64,000 nt of DNA from Kuschelorhynchus macadamiae (GCA_030620095.1 JAUTXW010000546.1:161319-225318), one strand, 5' to 3'; positions 1 through 11,569 are shown, counted from the stretch's first letter. Numbers and translations are program-made. The notes: generated by a model not told the origin, from the sequence alone.

Positions 1-149
1 GAAAAATCTAGTGAAACTTCCGCATAATACAGTTATTAATTTGTCGTCGAAGCCGTTCACCAAAGCAAAACATTCCAATTTTAAAGGCTAAAATTTCGCA
101 ACAGCCGCAAGAAATATAATAGAAGAGGAATAGAATACATAGCATCCTC

Positions 150-1345
150 CGTTGAAGCCACAGTGGCCTGTGGAGCAAGTCAATGAAGTTAGATATGAGA
201 CACCAAAGAACACTAAAGGTTCAAAACCACCGAAACTAAATTTCTCCGCAGCCGCAAAATCAGCGATGAAGACTTTAAATGCAAACACAGTCATCCTAGT
301 TCACCTAGTAGAAAAAGGTAACGCCACACTCATCATGGACGGAAAGGAATACGTGGAAAAGGTAACCGAAAGGTTTGAGCAATGACACCTATAAGGTTAT
401 GTAATCTAACCTGCCACCAGCGGAAAAGATATCTTTAGAGCCAATCGTATTTAAGCTCCCGAAGTCTACTGTCTTCCCAAAATATAATACTTTGATCAAT
501 CGTCAGTGCAATAAACTCGCCCACATGCAAATTAGGTATATACCTTTTAAATTTTGTTATTCAATTTACAGGGGAACAGATTTCTTACATAAAAAACGCT
601 GCAAATTTCGTGCAACACAGTTCAGTTGGATCTCAAAGGTATTTTGGTCAATTTCGATATAGAATCCATATACACAAATGGACCTCTTAATAATTCAATT
701 TCCTTTATATGAGACATATTGGAACATAATCATCCTAATAAAAACTTAGTAGACCTATTGAAAGGTCGTCTTATAACTAGGTATTTCACTTTTCAGAGAA
801 CTTTTTATGAAGAAAGCTCGGGAAGATTTCCTCTATCACCTGGGGTAGCAAATATCTTTATGGAAGCTTTTGAGGATATTGCATAAACATCCGATCAATT
901 AAAACCAAAATGTTGGTTCAGTATATAGATGATACTTTAACAACACCTTAATATTAAATTTACAATGGAAATTGAACTTAATGGAATAATTCCCCTTCTA
1001 GATATATTTATTTAATGAAAGGAAAATTGTAGATTAGAGCATTATGTGTATAGAAAACCGACACATACAAAGAGATACCTTAATGCAAATTCCCACTACC
1101 ATCCAGCATAAAAGAAATTGGTTAGTAACTCACAAGTATTTAGAGCCATTTCAATTTCTGATCATCAGAAACAGTACTGCAAATATTACGCGTTCAATCA
1201 AAATATATAGTAATCCAACTACGTGAAAGAAGACTGATAAAGAGACACCGTTAGGTAGTGTTGTTCTTCCCTACAAACATGGCACTACAGACAAAATAGG
1301 AGTATTACTTCCGCGGCCCAAAATAAGTACAATCTTCAAGATACA
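150..1345 (+). pseudogene. Penelope-like element reverse transcriptase relic
   Basis: Broken pieces of a Penelope-like element (PLE) reverse transcriptase lie in order across three frames. An N-terminal block contains KGNATLIMDGKEY (about 308-350), a motif typical of PLE proteins. A fingers block with FQRTFYEE and LSPGVANIFMEAFE follows at about 796-880, then the catalytic YIDDT at about 922-936. Downstream pieces include HPAHKRNWLV-like sequence near 1100 and GSVVLPYKHGTTDKIG near 1256-1305, which precedes the GIY-YIG domain in intact PLEs. Many stops and frameshifts interrupt it, and no GIY-YIG domain can be read after 1345. It is an old, non-functional insertion whose 5' part may lie left of the window. 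The family call rests on motif order, not on a database search. Confidence 0.75.
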
Positions 1346-1390
1346 CATGAAGAAACAGAGGAAGAATATAAAATTTTTCAACATATAAAA

Positions 1391-1642
1391 ATGTATAATA
1401 GAGATAGGGGTTACGGCCCATGTTACACGGGGAAACCGATTTTAATACAGGGTCTCGGTTTGCAGAGTACCATCGGGTATAACCGACCGTCTAAATCTCT
1501 CCGAGCCTATTCGGTGTTCAGACCTCGTGGAGTGAAGGACTCTGAAGATGCCCGGGCAATCGAAGGTGCTACGTCAGATAGCAATCTCAAAAACAGATCT
1601 CCTATTTCCGTCGGTCTGTCGCTCTTTCGGTGTGTGGCATAA
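1391..1642 (+). other. GC-richer open stretch, 83 codons, unrecognised
   Basis: This open frame is noticeably richer in G and C than its flanks, and I recognise no domain in it. It follows directly on the Penelope relic, so it could be the tail of that element or an unrelated repeat. The short length and lack of any motif make a real gene unlikely. Confidence 0.15.
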
Positions 1643-1654
1643 TTCAAAAACTAC

Positions 1655-2165
1655 TTAAGTTCAAATTTTAAGGAAGTGAAATGGTGACATTTGAGTGAAA
1701 ATACAATTATGACCATTTCATAAAATGCTAAAAAAATAAATAAAATAATTTTTTTTCAAGTGCTGGTAGTTTGAGTATTATTTTTTTAACATTTTTTTAA
1801 GCCGGCATTTTGTTCCTTCATCTTTCATTTTCACTAAAATATTACCAGTTCATCCCCATATTATAGTTAATTTATCTGCAAAATGTGTGAAAGTTGGTTA
1901 AATAGTTGTTTAGTAATAATTTTTTTAACATTTTATTAGGCCGCCATATTGGATTTTTACCAATCACCATGTCATCCCCAAAATGACCTAAATGTTTGAC
2001 CGATATATGAATTTAATCGGATAACTATAACTATGCGGTGAACCGATAGACAGACTGACCGACGGAATTAAGACGTGTTTTTCGGCATCGGACTCTGAAA
2101 AGCGAATGAAATCTCGATGATTTTTGCAAAACTTTCCTCTTCCCAGGAGAGTAATAATTGAAATA
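1655..2165. repeat. Dispersed repeat, copy 1 ('ggccgccat' family)
   Basis: The stretch carries two 'gccggcattttgttcc' or 'ggccgccatattgg' modules and ends in a block with gaccgatagacagactg, gtttttcggcatcgg and aatctcgatga, then a 'gagagtaataattg' end. The same modules in the same order occur at 7480-7960, so this is a dispersed interspersed repeat. No coding capacity is visible and the element class is not clear. Confidence 0.5.
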
Positions 2166-3600
2166 AATTATACTTTCTAGAACTTGTATGAAGTTAATAT
2201 CAAATAAATATAGGCATTAATAAATTGAGATATTTATACCTAGTGTAATACTGAATTTATCTGATGTATAAGAATTATACTACTCGTAATTCATGTGACA
2301 ATTATAATAAACTGATGTTTTTTTAAAACAACGCAAAATAACCAAAAATAACGTGATTTAAGATAAAAAAAAAACAGTTAGGCATAAGCTATGATTTTTT
2401 ATTTATTTATGGGACTATGCATTTGTGTGCACATTAGTTAAGCACGTTGCACGAATTTGTTTAGATTTTTTTTATATGTACTCTGATCATTTGTCTTGCT
2501 TTGCAGGTCTCTCGAAGGAATTGGGTTCAACGATATAATACATTCCATGATATATCTATACATCCAAAGATATTTTATTTATTCGTAAACGTTAATGAGC
2601 ATTTTGAGGTAAAATGTAGAGTACCTTTTCCAAAGACGCTTTAATTTTCATGTAAATATAACAATAGAATGCGCCACGTTCTCAGTAATTTACAAAACAA
2701 AAATTATCAGTAATTGCAGACCATGTAGCAGTTTGGTTAACTAATAGCTTGTCGCGCTGAAACTTTAAATTAGTCTCTAAAGGTAAAAATGAATTTAAAT
2801 TGACGGAAGCTTAAATTAATGAAAATAATATGAAATCTGCCCTATTTAACTGACAAACAAATCTGGAGAGCAAGATTAATAGTTTTGTTTTAGCATATAC
2901 CGTGTTGCATTAGATTGTGCCTATATAGTGAAAAATATCTTGATAGTAATTAAAATTTTCATAATTAAAGGGAAGAAACGAAATACAGCTGTCCAAATAA
3001 GCAATAAACCTTTTCTTACGGCCTTCTAATATTACCTATCATATAATATCTTAATTATTAAACAGGTAGGTTATTTTGTGAATCTACAAAATTTTGTCTT
3101 CCTTCGTAACGAATTCCATCACACACATAACACAGTTTTTATAAGCATATAATTATTTGGCAACAAATGTATAGATATTGGGTAAGTTCTTGGCACTTGT
3201 AGGAAAAACGGTAAAGTCCTTTTAACATAACGTGCTCATAATGAGATTTTCTATTTAACTACAAAAGTGGCAAATATTAATATTTATATAATGTGTATAA
3301 AGTTATTACAAAATAACTCTATGTATATGTTAAATGTTATATATACGTGTAGTGAATTCGTTAAGAGAAAAGTTCCGGGTAAAAGCCTTTTTACCGATTT
3401 TTTAATTTTTTTTTGTTTATAACACATTTTTTTCCAGGGTAGCCTTAAATGGATGAGGCAGCGTCCTCGGAATGAAAAAAAAAATGTTTAAAATACAATG
3501 AGACACGTCTAAGTTATTTTATTATTATGTATATAAAAAAATTTTTTATAAAAACAAAAAAATGTATTTCAGAATCTTGCTTAAAAAACGGTTAAGCACC
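2166..3600. other. AT-rich sequence with no recognised feature
   Basis: I see only AT-rich sequence with short homopolymers and no open frame of note on either strand. No repeat boundaries were recognised. Confidence 0.5.
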
Positions 3601-3642
3601 TCAAGTTTTCTCTATGAAGTATGATACCAATATTTACATATA

Positions 3643-3667
3643 CACTGCTCAACAATTGAAGTGGATA
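3643..3667. repeat. Left terminal inverted repeat of Tc1 element
   Basis: This 25-bp repeat begins CACTGCTCAACAATTG and matches the reverse complement of 5157-5181 at 24 of 25 positions. The single difference is C versus G at position 6. Confidence 0.9.
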
Positions 3668-3916
3668 ATTTTAATTATCCTTATTTTTGTATTTAAAATA
3701 TTGTTAAAAAAGGTCGCTTTGTATACTGTTAAGGACCACTGTGTATTGCGAAGATTTTTTATATGCAAGTTTTATTTATTGTTGTTTTTATCTTTTTCAC
3801 AAAAACAATTTAGGAATGTGGTTTCAAAATGATAATGTTTTAGTAGTACAAAAGTATATGTAGTGAGTTCATTCCTGTTATTGTTAGCATTAAGTCAGTT
3901 TATTTTCGTTAACAAC

Positions 3917-4933
3917 ATGTCATTGCGACGATCAGAAGCGGTGCAACTCGAGCAATTAGTACGTTGGTTACGTGAGGGTCTGTCTCAAGTAGAAGTCGCT
4001 GCGCGGCTGAATGTGTCGCAAAGTGTTGTAAGTAGAGCATGGAATCGGTACACGACAACTGGCTCTGCAGCCTACACGTATGGAGGAGGTCGAGAACGAG
4101 TCACAACCCCAGCCCAAGACCGTTTTATTGTCTTGACTGCAAGAAGAAACCGAACATTTACTGCTTCAAGAATTAACAGCGTCTTTAGACAAACCACTGA
4201 AAGAGTCATAAGTGGTCAAACGATCAGAAGAAGGTTGCACGCATGTAACTTAAGAGCCAGAAGACGCGCTACACACCCTCGGTTGACAGGGGAGCAGCGT
4301 GCATGCAGATACCGGTGGGCGAGAGAACACAGTGATTGGAATTTTGAAGACTGGAGGCATTGCATCTTCACCGACGAGTCAAGATTTCGTTTATACACGT
4401 GTGATGGTCGAATACTGGTTTGGAGGGAAAGAGGACAGCGATACAATGAAAATTTAACGGCTCCAACTACTCTTTTTGGTGGCGGATCAGTTTGCGTGTG
4501 GGGAGGCATTTGTTTTAATGGGCGCACTGACTTAGTGGTTTTAATTAATGAGACAATGACTGCTGTAAGATATCGAGACAGAGTTATCGAACCGATAATT
4601 GTGCCATTTCATGGGGCAATAGGCGAAAGATTTATTTTTATTGATGACAATGCACGTCCGCATCGTGCGGCAATTGTAAACGATCGGATAGAATATCATG
4701 GGATTACAAGAATGGAGTGGCCACCCTGTTCACCCGATATGAATTGCATAGAACATGTTTGGGCCCAAATGTCTAGGCAATTAAACCGAATCCAAGAGCC
4801 TCCCTTAACTTTAGAAGATTTGGCTAACGAGCTGCAAGCCATACCCCAGCACTTTATCAATAATTTAATAAGGAGTCTTCCGAACAGAGTAACAGCATTA
4901 AGGCGAGCTAGAGGTGGTCCCACACGATATTAA
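3917..4933 (+). CDS. Tc1-type DD34E transposase
   Basis: Predicted 338-aa transposase that would cut out and reinsert the surrounding element, acting in the nucleus. I start it at the ATG at 3917; the same frame is open for 54 bases upstream without an earlier ATG. Residues about 8-45 form the first helix-turn-helix (SQVEVAARLNVSQSVVSR), and a basic stretch RARRRATH at 113-120 may be a nuclear signal. The catalytic triad is visible: D153 in IFTDESRF, D244 in FIDDNARPH and E279 in SPDMNCIEHVW, with 34 residues between the last two, giving the DD34E signature of Tc1. The glycine-rich FGGGSVCVWGGI block at 187-198 is also present. Length is normal for the family and no stop or frameshift is seen. 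Inverted repeats flank the gene. Confidence 0.95.
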   Translation: MSLRRSEAVQLEQLVRWLREGLSQVEVAARLNVSQSVVSRAWNRYTTTGSAAYTYGGGRERVTTPAQDRFIVLTARRNRTFTASRINSVFRQTTERVISGQTIRRRLHACNLRARRRATHPRLTGEQRACRYRWAREHSDWNFEDWRHCIFTDESRFRLYTCDGRILVWRERGQRYNENLTAPTTLFGGGSVCVWGGICFNGRTDLVVLINETMTAVRYRDRVIEPIIVPFHGAIGERFIFIDDNARPHRAAIVNDRIEYHGITRMEWPPCSPDMNCIEHVWAQMSRQLNRIQEPPLTLEDLANELQAIPQHFINNLIRSLPNRVTALRRARGGPTRY

Positions 4934-5156
4934 TTTTCTCACAGGACTTTTGTGTATTCTGTAAAAAGAAGAAGTTTTTATGTTGTTACTTTTTTCAATT
5001 ATAAAATTGTAATGTTTAAGTATTTAAAAAAGAATTCTTGTTTTATTTTTTGCTTTTTTTTGCTGTAACATAATGTTAATGAATAAATATTTATTTTGTA
5101 TTAACAGGATTTTTTTATTTTCAAAAATAATGAATAATACTTAGAGAACTCTTAAA

Positions 5157-5178
5157 TATCCACTTCAATTGTTGACCA

Positions 5179-5181
<3 letters not shown>
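5157..5181. repeat. Right terminal inverted repeat of Tc1 element
   Basis: Read on the minus strand it begins CACTGGTCAACAATTG and pairs with 3643-3667. The next two bases are TA, the expected target duplication. Confidence 0.9.

Positions 5182-5268
<87 letters not shown>
5182..5268. repeat. (TA)n microsatellite
   Basis: About 87 bp of uninterrupted alternating TA starts exactly at the target duplication of the Tc1 element. Confidence 0.95.
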
Positions 5269-5271
<3 letters not shown>

Positions 5272-5280
5272 AAATAAACA

Positions 5281-5560
5281 AAAGCTTGATAACGACTAGA
5301 GGTATTACTCTAGTCGAAACGTTGTAAAAAACTAATAATAAAGGTAATGCAATTCTGACAAGTAAGTTATATACATTATTTACAACTTTTTTTTTTATTT
5401 CTGACCAGATTTTTTTAACGAACAAACGCTTGATAACCACTAGAAATATTACTCTAGTTGAAACGTTTTAAAAAAACGAATAATAAAGGCAATAACATAC
5501 AACTTTCAAATAAATTATTAATTTACATAGTAACAATTTTTGCTACTATACACGCTTGAT
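5281..5560 (+). repeat. Two tandem stem-loop units of Penelope pLTR type
   Basis: Two related units of roughly 125 bp follow each other. Each begins GCTTGATAAC and carries an inverted repeat (gactagag/ctctagtc in unit 1, actaga/tctagt in unit 2) followed at once by GAAACGTT. A third, weaker start (acgcttgataaaa) is seen at about 5549. A stem-loop closed directly by GAAAC is the layout of the stem II and core of hammerhead ribozymes in Penelope-like element termini, but the first core here reads CTTGATAA rather than CTGANGA. I therefore call it a PLE-like terminal repeat with a degenerate hammerhead-like motif. Confidence 0.45.
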
Positions 5561-5575
5561 AAAAAATTAGATTAA

Positions 5576-6290
5576 AATGTTTAAATTCGGATTTGGGATC
5601 AGCATTGGTTGAGGATTATGGTGGCTGGCTAGAGCAGTTGGCACGGAATAAGAGGGTGAGGTTAGTTTGGGTGCCGGGATAATGTGGGATTGAGGGTAAC
5701 CAGAAAGCAGGTGAGCTTGCTAGACTCGGAGCCACCAGCACATATGTGAAACCAGAACAGAAACCATTAGGTATTACTAGGCAGCAGATTAGGACTGCAC
5801 TCGAGGAATGGGTGCACCGAGAACTGCGACTTGAATGGCACCAGTTTAAAGGTGTTAGGCACTTCATTGTGATGCCCGATGCCGAACAGAGTGGCTGGTA
5901 ACGCGGGACAGGAAGACCCTGAACTTCATCGTAGGAATAGTAACGGGCCACTGTCGACTAAGAAGACACCTCTCTATTTTCGGTATTGAGGAGGAGTCTA
6001 TCTGCACGGTGTGTGAGGAGGAGTAGGAAACTCCTCTCCACTTCCTGTGCAGATGTGAAGCACGAGCAAGACTACAACAGGTTATTTTTGGCACTACGGT
6101 CTTGCATAGGAATTCAGTCAAGGAACTATCCTGGAAAGATATCCAGACCTATATAGGAAGGGCAGGTAGATTTAAGGATGGTGGTGGCGGGTGGTGGTTG
6201 AGAGGATTTGGGATAGACTGAAAGGGCCTTATAAACCTACCAGTCAGTTCTCTAGCCCTCCTCCAAACTACTACTACTACTTCAACTCAT
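5576..6290 (+). pseudogene. LINE 3' end with RNase H domain, 5'-truncated
   Basis: The C-terminal part of a non-LTR retrotransposon ORF2 is readable with breaks. The RNase H tail VRLVWVPG, then CGIEGNQKAGELARLGA, occurs at about 5660-5735. The His normally found after VWVPG is replaced by a TAA stop. A downstream block with GHCRLRRHLSIFGIEEES and a CTVCEEE zinc-knuckle-like segment (about 5950-6050) is typical of RNase H-bearing insect LINEs such as the I, LOA and R1-related groups. It ends near a short TAC-rich tail at 6270-6285. It is truncated and non-functional. Confidence 0.65.
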
Positions 6291-6826
6291 GGATTAGGTG
6301 ACTGGATTCGAGCCAGAATTCTATTTAAAAAATTTTAATTTACTATTTTTTTCTACTTCAAAATCTGATTTTCTGGTTACTTTCTTGTTTTCTTTTTTCA
6401 GCCTTGAAAAACCAAATATAGAGTCGAAACTTCGGCAACATCATATTTAAAGAAGCTTTTATTTCTTGTCCTAAGCCCCAAAATCAAATTTTGATCGAAA
6501 TTTAAGACGCTATATTGTCAATATTTTTTTTAAGCGCGAATAACTCTAAAAATGCTACACTTCACGTGACCTGTACAATTATATATTTAAAACAAAATCT
6601 GTAAATTGGCCTTTATCCAGAATTTTTCTCGTACATATTTATAGATTCATCTAATTATTTGGTAATAACTTTATACCAATCCCATAAACAGTAATTTATT
6701 TTTAGTTTTTACAAAAAAACAATATTTTTAATTTATTTTTATTAGTTATTGTTATTATTATTAGATATACTATAACAAATAAGATTCGTCATTTATTATT
6801 TTTACGCCCATAAAAAGGTTGCATAA
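6291..6826. other. No recognised feature
   Basis: AT-rich sequence without open frames or clear repeats. An isolated 'gagtcgaaacttcgg' at about 6421 resembles the GAAAC motif of the repeats at 5281-5560 but lacks a clear stem. Confidence 0.4.
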
Positions 6827-7012
6827 AAATCGGTATTTCAGACAAATTAGTAGAAGTTAAATCTTCTTAGTTGGGATTAGAACCTAGGACCTCTCGCATT
6901 CTAGGCAAACGTAGAAGTTAAGTCGTCTTAGCTGGGACTAGAACCTAGGAACTCTGGTATTCTAGGCAAACGCTCTGACCACTGAGCCACGAAGATCATG
7001 ATCTCCATGACA
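6827..7012 (-). repeat. tRNA-derived SINE-like repeat
   Basis: On the minus strand it reads a tRNA-like head: an A-box-like GTGGCTCAGTGGTCAGAGC, then a B-box-like GGTTCTAGTCC, then a body ending in TTTGTCTGAAATACC. A 61-bp part holding the B box and adjoining body is tandemly duplicated (6850-6911 and 6912-6972). The tRNA-like start plus shared body marks a SINE-like element, not a functional tRNA. Confidence 0.6.
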
Positions 7013-7194
7013 GCTACGCAAATTTACCTTATTCAATTTTATGTTAGTGGAATTTATTTGGAGATCTGCCTCGGAATTCTTGCTGAAATTGCTTTAGGTC
7101 GGATTGTAGATATTAGTCTTATTGGCTAATATTCAGGTATGAGTTTCTTTGCCCATTTACCAAACTCTTCGGCTTGCAGACCCCGAAGGCTGCA

Positions 7195-7385
7195 GTACCG
7201 TAGATTCCACTAGGAAACATAAAATTGAATAAGTTAAATTGTTGTAGTTGGCGTTGAGTTCATTGCCGTGCCTGAGTGGTCAAAGCGTTTTCCTAGAATG
7301 CGACGTATCCTGGGTTCGAGTGCCAGCGAAGATCAGTTAATTTTTCAATTTTAATTTGTCTGAAATACCGGATAAATAGTTCTGG
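7195..7385 (+). repeat. tRNA-derived SINE-like repeat, inverted partner
   Basis: The same family as 6827-7012 lies in the opposite orientation. It has GCCTGAGTGGTCAAAGCG as A-box-like and GGGTTCGAGTGCC as B-box-like sequence, and the same TTTGTCTGAAATACC end at 7356-7372. The upstream 'acataaaattgaat' here is the reverse complement of 'attcaattttatgt' near 7034, so the two copies form a head-to-head inverted pair with a loop of about 120 bp. Confidence 0.6.
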
Positions 7386-7479
7386 AAATCATAATAATTA
7401 AAAACAGACAATTAAGAAGTAACAAGGAAATATAATTTTTACCGAACATTTATTTTTTAGGCCAAATAACGGCGTAGTA

Positions 7480-7960
7480 ATGTTGCCAAATACGATTCAC
7501 ACTCTCTACTAGTATATTCCTGTTTCGCATTTCATTTTTACGGAAAATTTCAAGGCAATGGGATGAGTAGTTTTTTAGTACTTCATTTTTAAACATTTCA
7601 TTAGGCGGCCATTTTGTTCCGTAGTAATGGCTTTACACTAAAATTTTACTAGTTTATCTATATCACTCTTCACTTATGTGCAAAATTTGAGGACTAATCG
7701 ATGCGCAGTTTCTTAATTAATAACGAGTTTTTAAACATTTTGTGAGGTCGCCATTTTCTCATTTTATTCCCTTATGGTGCTCGATTTTCACCAAATTCAG
7801 TCAATCGGTTAAGTAGATTTTTAAGTTATGACAGACAGAATGACACATCGATAGATTGACGGAAATAGGACACGCTTTTCGGGATCTAGGAACCCTAAAA
7901 CGCAAATCTCGCAAAGTGATTTTTTCACAATTACAATAATAAATATATCTCTTTGACTTG
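7480..7960. repeat. Dispersed repeat, copy 2 ('ggccgccat' family)
   Basis: It shares 'ggcggccattttgttcc', 'ggtcgccatttt', a 'gacagacagaatgaca' block, 'cttttcgggatctagg', 'caaatctcgcaa' and a 'gggaagtaatag' end with 1655-2165, in the same order. It is a noncoding interspersed repeat of unclear class. Confidence 0.5.
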
Positions 7961-8889
7961 GGAAGTAATAGTGAAATTTGCTGAAGTGAAGAAAAATCCC
8001 AAGTGTAGCCTTCCTATTAAAAACGCTTGTTAGACCTTAGCTCTAAATCAAAGCCTTTAATTTTTTTGGTCTATTTTAGCAGCATATATTTACTAAAAAC
8101 AATTATAGATAGACAATAAACGTATATTATGATCGAAATCAACTGAGAGAGAATAACTACAAAATGTGGGGCTAGTTAAAGCTTTCTAATTTCTACACGA
8201 TATTATACAACACCCCTATATAAAAAGTGTTGATAGCTTTTCTTTATATAAATGTGTTTGACATTTTGTTGCGTTTACAATAATAAATGGACTTAAGTAA
8301 TATAATACTCTTTAAACGTAAAAACCGCAGTTATTTTGATTTTAATACTTAACATAATAATAAAAATGTACAGTGCTTATAAAAAGGTTACCTCTTTAGA
8401 TTCAAAATCGTCAAAGGCAGAGTTCACAAGTACTTGCCCAGATAAATTCGGTCGTTAAAATATGAAAGACATTTTATTTATTCTTGGCAATAGGTTAGTA
8501 TTTTAGTACCTCTACGATATAGTTTCTTTTTAATTTGTTTATCTAACTATACAAATTACCTACAATTGTATTCAGTCGGTCTACGCGATTTGGTAAAAAA
8601 CGCTATTTGTAAAATTCTGTACACTAATAAATTACTCAAATTATTGGTTCATATCGGTAAATGTTCCCTAAAATATAAAATTTTTAATGTTACCCTTAAA
8701 TATATCAGTTGCCTACGATAATGACTTAGAGACATTTGCACAAGTAGGCTATAATTGTTTTTAGTTTGATTAAAATTGCTTTGAGAATTCTCAGGATATA
8801 TTTTTTAACATAGAAATAGAAAAAAAACTCATATGTCTGTGTTTCAAAATAAGTTCGTTTATATTGATTTTTAAAGGTTTCATAATTTG
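7961..8889. other. No recognised feature
   Basis: AT-rich sequence; no open frame, tandem repeat or inverted repeat was recognised. Confidence 0.4.
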
Positions 8890-9560
8890 CACGCATTAAT
8901 GCCTAAAGAAAACAATTTTCAGTTATTTTAACCAAAAATTCATGATTTATACTCTTATACCAATTTTTAGTAAAATGTACACAAATTACAAAAATTCATC
9001 CGCCATTACGTCACCGTTTTACATTTTTAAATGATCATAAAAAGTTTATAACTTGCACTCTTAAAAACCTTCAGATACCGATTTTCGGTTGAATCTGCAC
9101 AGATGACAAAATTCGCCCGCCATGTGGGTCCCAGACACATATTTTCAACCGAATTTCCACAAATGAGAAAATTCGTGCGCCATGTCGACTCCGCCAGTTT
9201 TACATTTTTATGCCGTCATTTAAAATTGTTAAATGTAAGGTGAAAATTTATAATTTATACTTTTCAATACCGCCAGATACCGATTTTCAGTCAAATCGGC
9301 ACAAATAAAATTCGTCTGCTATTGGGTGATGCCTTTGATTTTTTTTAATGTTGACCAGAAATAGAATTGATTGAATTTCTATACAAATAGAATTAATTTC
9401 AAAATATGGACTGAAATATCTTAATTTGTACTTAAATACCTCCATATACCGATTTTCGCTTGAATCTCTACAGATAACAAAATCAGTACGCTATGTTGGC
9501 GCCGCAGTTTTAAATTTCTGTACCGTGACTAAAAATTCACAATTTTTACTTTAAAATAAC
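8890..9560. repeat. Degenerate tandem repeat, units about 190-250 bp
   Basis: A recurrent module reads 'taccgattttcggttga', then 'ctgcacagatgacaaaatt', then 'cgccatgt', then 'ccgcagttttacattttt' and an AT-rich spacer. Clear copies of the 'accgattttc' core are at about 9078, 9272 and 9458, with partial modules around 9000 and 9135. Spacing and sequence are degenerate, so this is an old minisatellite-like or composite repeat. Confidence 0.55.
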
Positions 9561-11569
9561 ACCATAATTTACCAATTTAAAGCATTACCACCTCGAAGGT
9601 AATGTTTTTTTGGAATAAAACCTCAAATAGCAGTAATTACCTGCCATCTTAAATGGCGAAAGTGTCAACTTATACTGTATAGGAATGCCAAATTTGAAGT
9701 GAATTGGTAAAGTTAAAGTGGCTAAAAAATATATTAAAAAATTTGAATCAGGCAAATAAATAGACAAAGAAATACACATGGGAAGTGAAGCTTATTAAAG
9801 CCTGGTAATATATAGGGGCTGAATATATTTAAACATTTTTTTAGTACAACTGAATTCTCATCAGAAAATTAGATTCAGTTCTCACTTCCCTTACAAAAGC
9901 GATTTTTAACAAAATCTTCCACGATGGATAGATGTCACACTTAGATAGGTTTAGACTGCTGACTCCGGTCCTGTCCCAGTTAACGCATTCGTCGGTACTC
10001 GAAGTATTAAAAAGGCACATGTTAGTACTGTTTTAATATATCCGTCAAATTCTCTCGCAAAGGTATGGAATTCGCCCCAAAATGTTTTTCTATTTTTAAT
10101 TAAACCTATAAACAGTTAATAGCATTTGAAAGATAAACTAAGTATGGCGGTGCTGAAATGGCTTTTTGATTTAAGTCTATTTTTCTGAAAAATAATTGCT
10201 AAACTTCTTTAATTTTTGAGGAACACTTAGTCGAGTGGATATCGAATATAAAAAAAAATTAAAAATGTTACAGAAGAAGAATAAAAAATGTCATCTTTCA
10301 GTGTTTTTTTATTGCACATCAATCAATTTAACTTTTTTCAAATTAAATGAAGAGCGCTAAATAAGGGTTAATTTTGATCGAGTGAATGCCCCTTTAATTT
10401 ATAATCAGGGGACTTTTGGGTAAAGTTAATTTACTATTTTTATTTTTTTAAATGAGATAGTAACAATTGTATATACGAAAGTGGTAGGTGGAATGTTGTG
10501 TTATAAAGTTTTTAATTTTATGACGAACAGCGATTTATATTTTGTAAAAAATATATTATATTATATATTTATCATATTTAAGGGCAACCGAGAAAAATAT
10601 AAATGGGGAACGCATTGCAGGTTGGGTTTTCCTAATTTCCTCGACTGTTAAATTATGCAATTAAACATATTGTTATTAAGCCACCCATTCTATTTACCGT
10701 ATTTTCTACCTCATTAAATAAAAAGGTCAAATGCTTATAATTAAAATCCCTCTACTTAAAAAAATGTATATCCTTTTAATTGTTACGTATTTTTGCTCTC
10801 CATCAATCAAACAACAACAATCAAAATGTCAAATAAGATGAAGGTATGCAGAGTTTTTTTTTAAATAGGAGATATTTTACTATTTTAATTTTTCTCAATT
10901 TGTACGTTTCCTAATGTAAAATGATCAGGCCACATTGGCTAACAAATATTTTCTTAATGCCGTAACGTCAACGGATCCGAAGGTAGCACTTTAATTATTC
11001 TTATTTGTACTGTACAAAAGATAAATTAATTTGATTGTCGTCTAAATACGAATAATTAATCCTTAACAAAAGGAAGTAACGTCCCGCTTTTACAAAATAA
11101 TGGCTGAAATGTGGCTTTTTAAACTTAAGATCTAATATTTAAATTTACTTTAGCTTCTGTAGGTGTACTGTGCTGCGGATAATTCTTTGTCGGTTACTGT
11201 TTGTTTATAGATTATTTTTGGTTTCAAGTAAAGCGACTTAATTACACTTTTTAGATTTTAATAAAGACCTTAGCGTTTTTATCATTAAGGGACCGGTGAT
11301 AATTACGAAAAATTTGGGGGAATATTAAGTAATTTTAAGGTTTTAATTCAACGTATAAATAAAATTCAGTACTTTTCCTTTTAATAATACTTTATTTTAA
11401 ATAGATCAAACTCAAAAAAAGACGCTCATTAACTGACAAATTAAAAAAATGAAGACTAAAAATAAATACTGTTCTGTGTAAAAATTTAAATAGTTTTTAT
11501 AATACCAAAAACCCAACTACTGTTGCTTGATAGTTAAAATGAAGCAACGTAATATTATGATCTAAATAT
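9561..11569. other. Two kilobases with no recognised feature
   Basis: No open frame with recognisable similarity, no tandem array and no terminal repeats were found. The 64-codon minus frame near 9585-9779 is featureless and probably chance. Confidence 0.4.

Larger units (their letters stand above)
3643..5181 (+). mobile_element. Tc1-family DNA transposon, apparently complete
   Basis: The element is 1,539 bp long, bounded by 25-bp terminal inverted repeats that start CACTGNTCAACAATTG and differ at one position. It is flanked on both sides by the TA dinucleotide expected for Tc1/mariner insertion (3641-3642 and 5182-5183). It holds one uninterrupted transposase gene. The right TA merges into a long (TA)n tract, so insertion into or next to a TA microsatellite is likely. 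Intact frame, near-identical termini and canonical size suggest a young and possibly active copy. This is inferred from structure only. Confidence 0.92.

Noticed and set aside
4216..4527. Minus-strand frames inside the Tc1 transposase
   Set aside because: They are antisense shadows of a well-supported gene.
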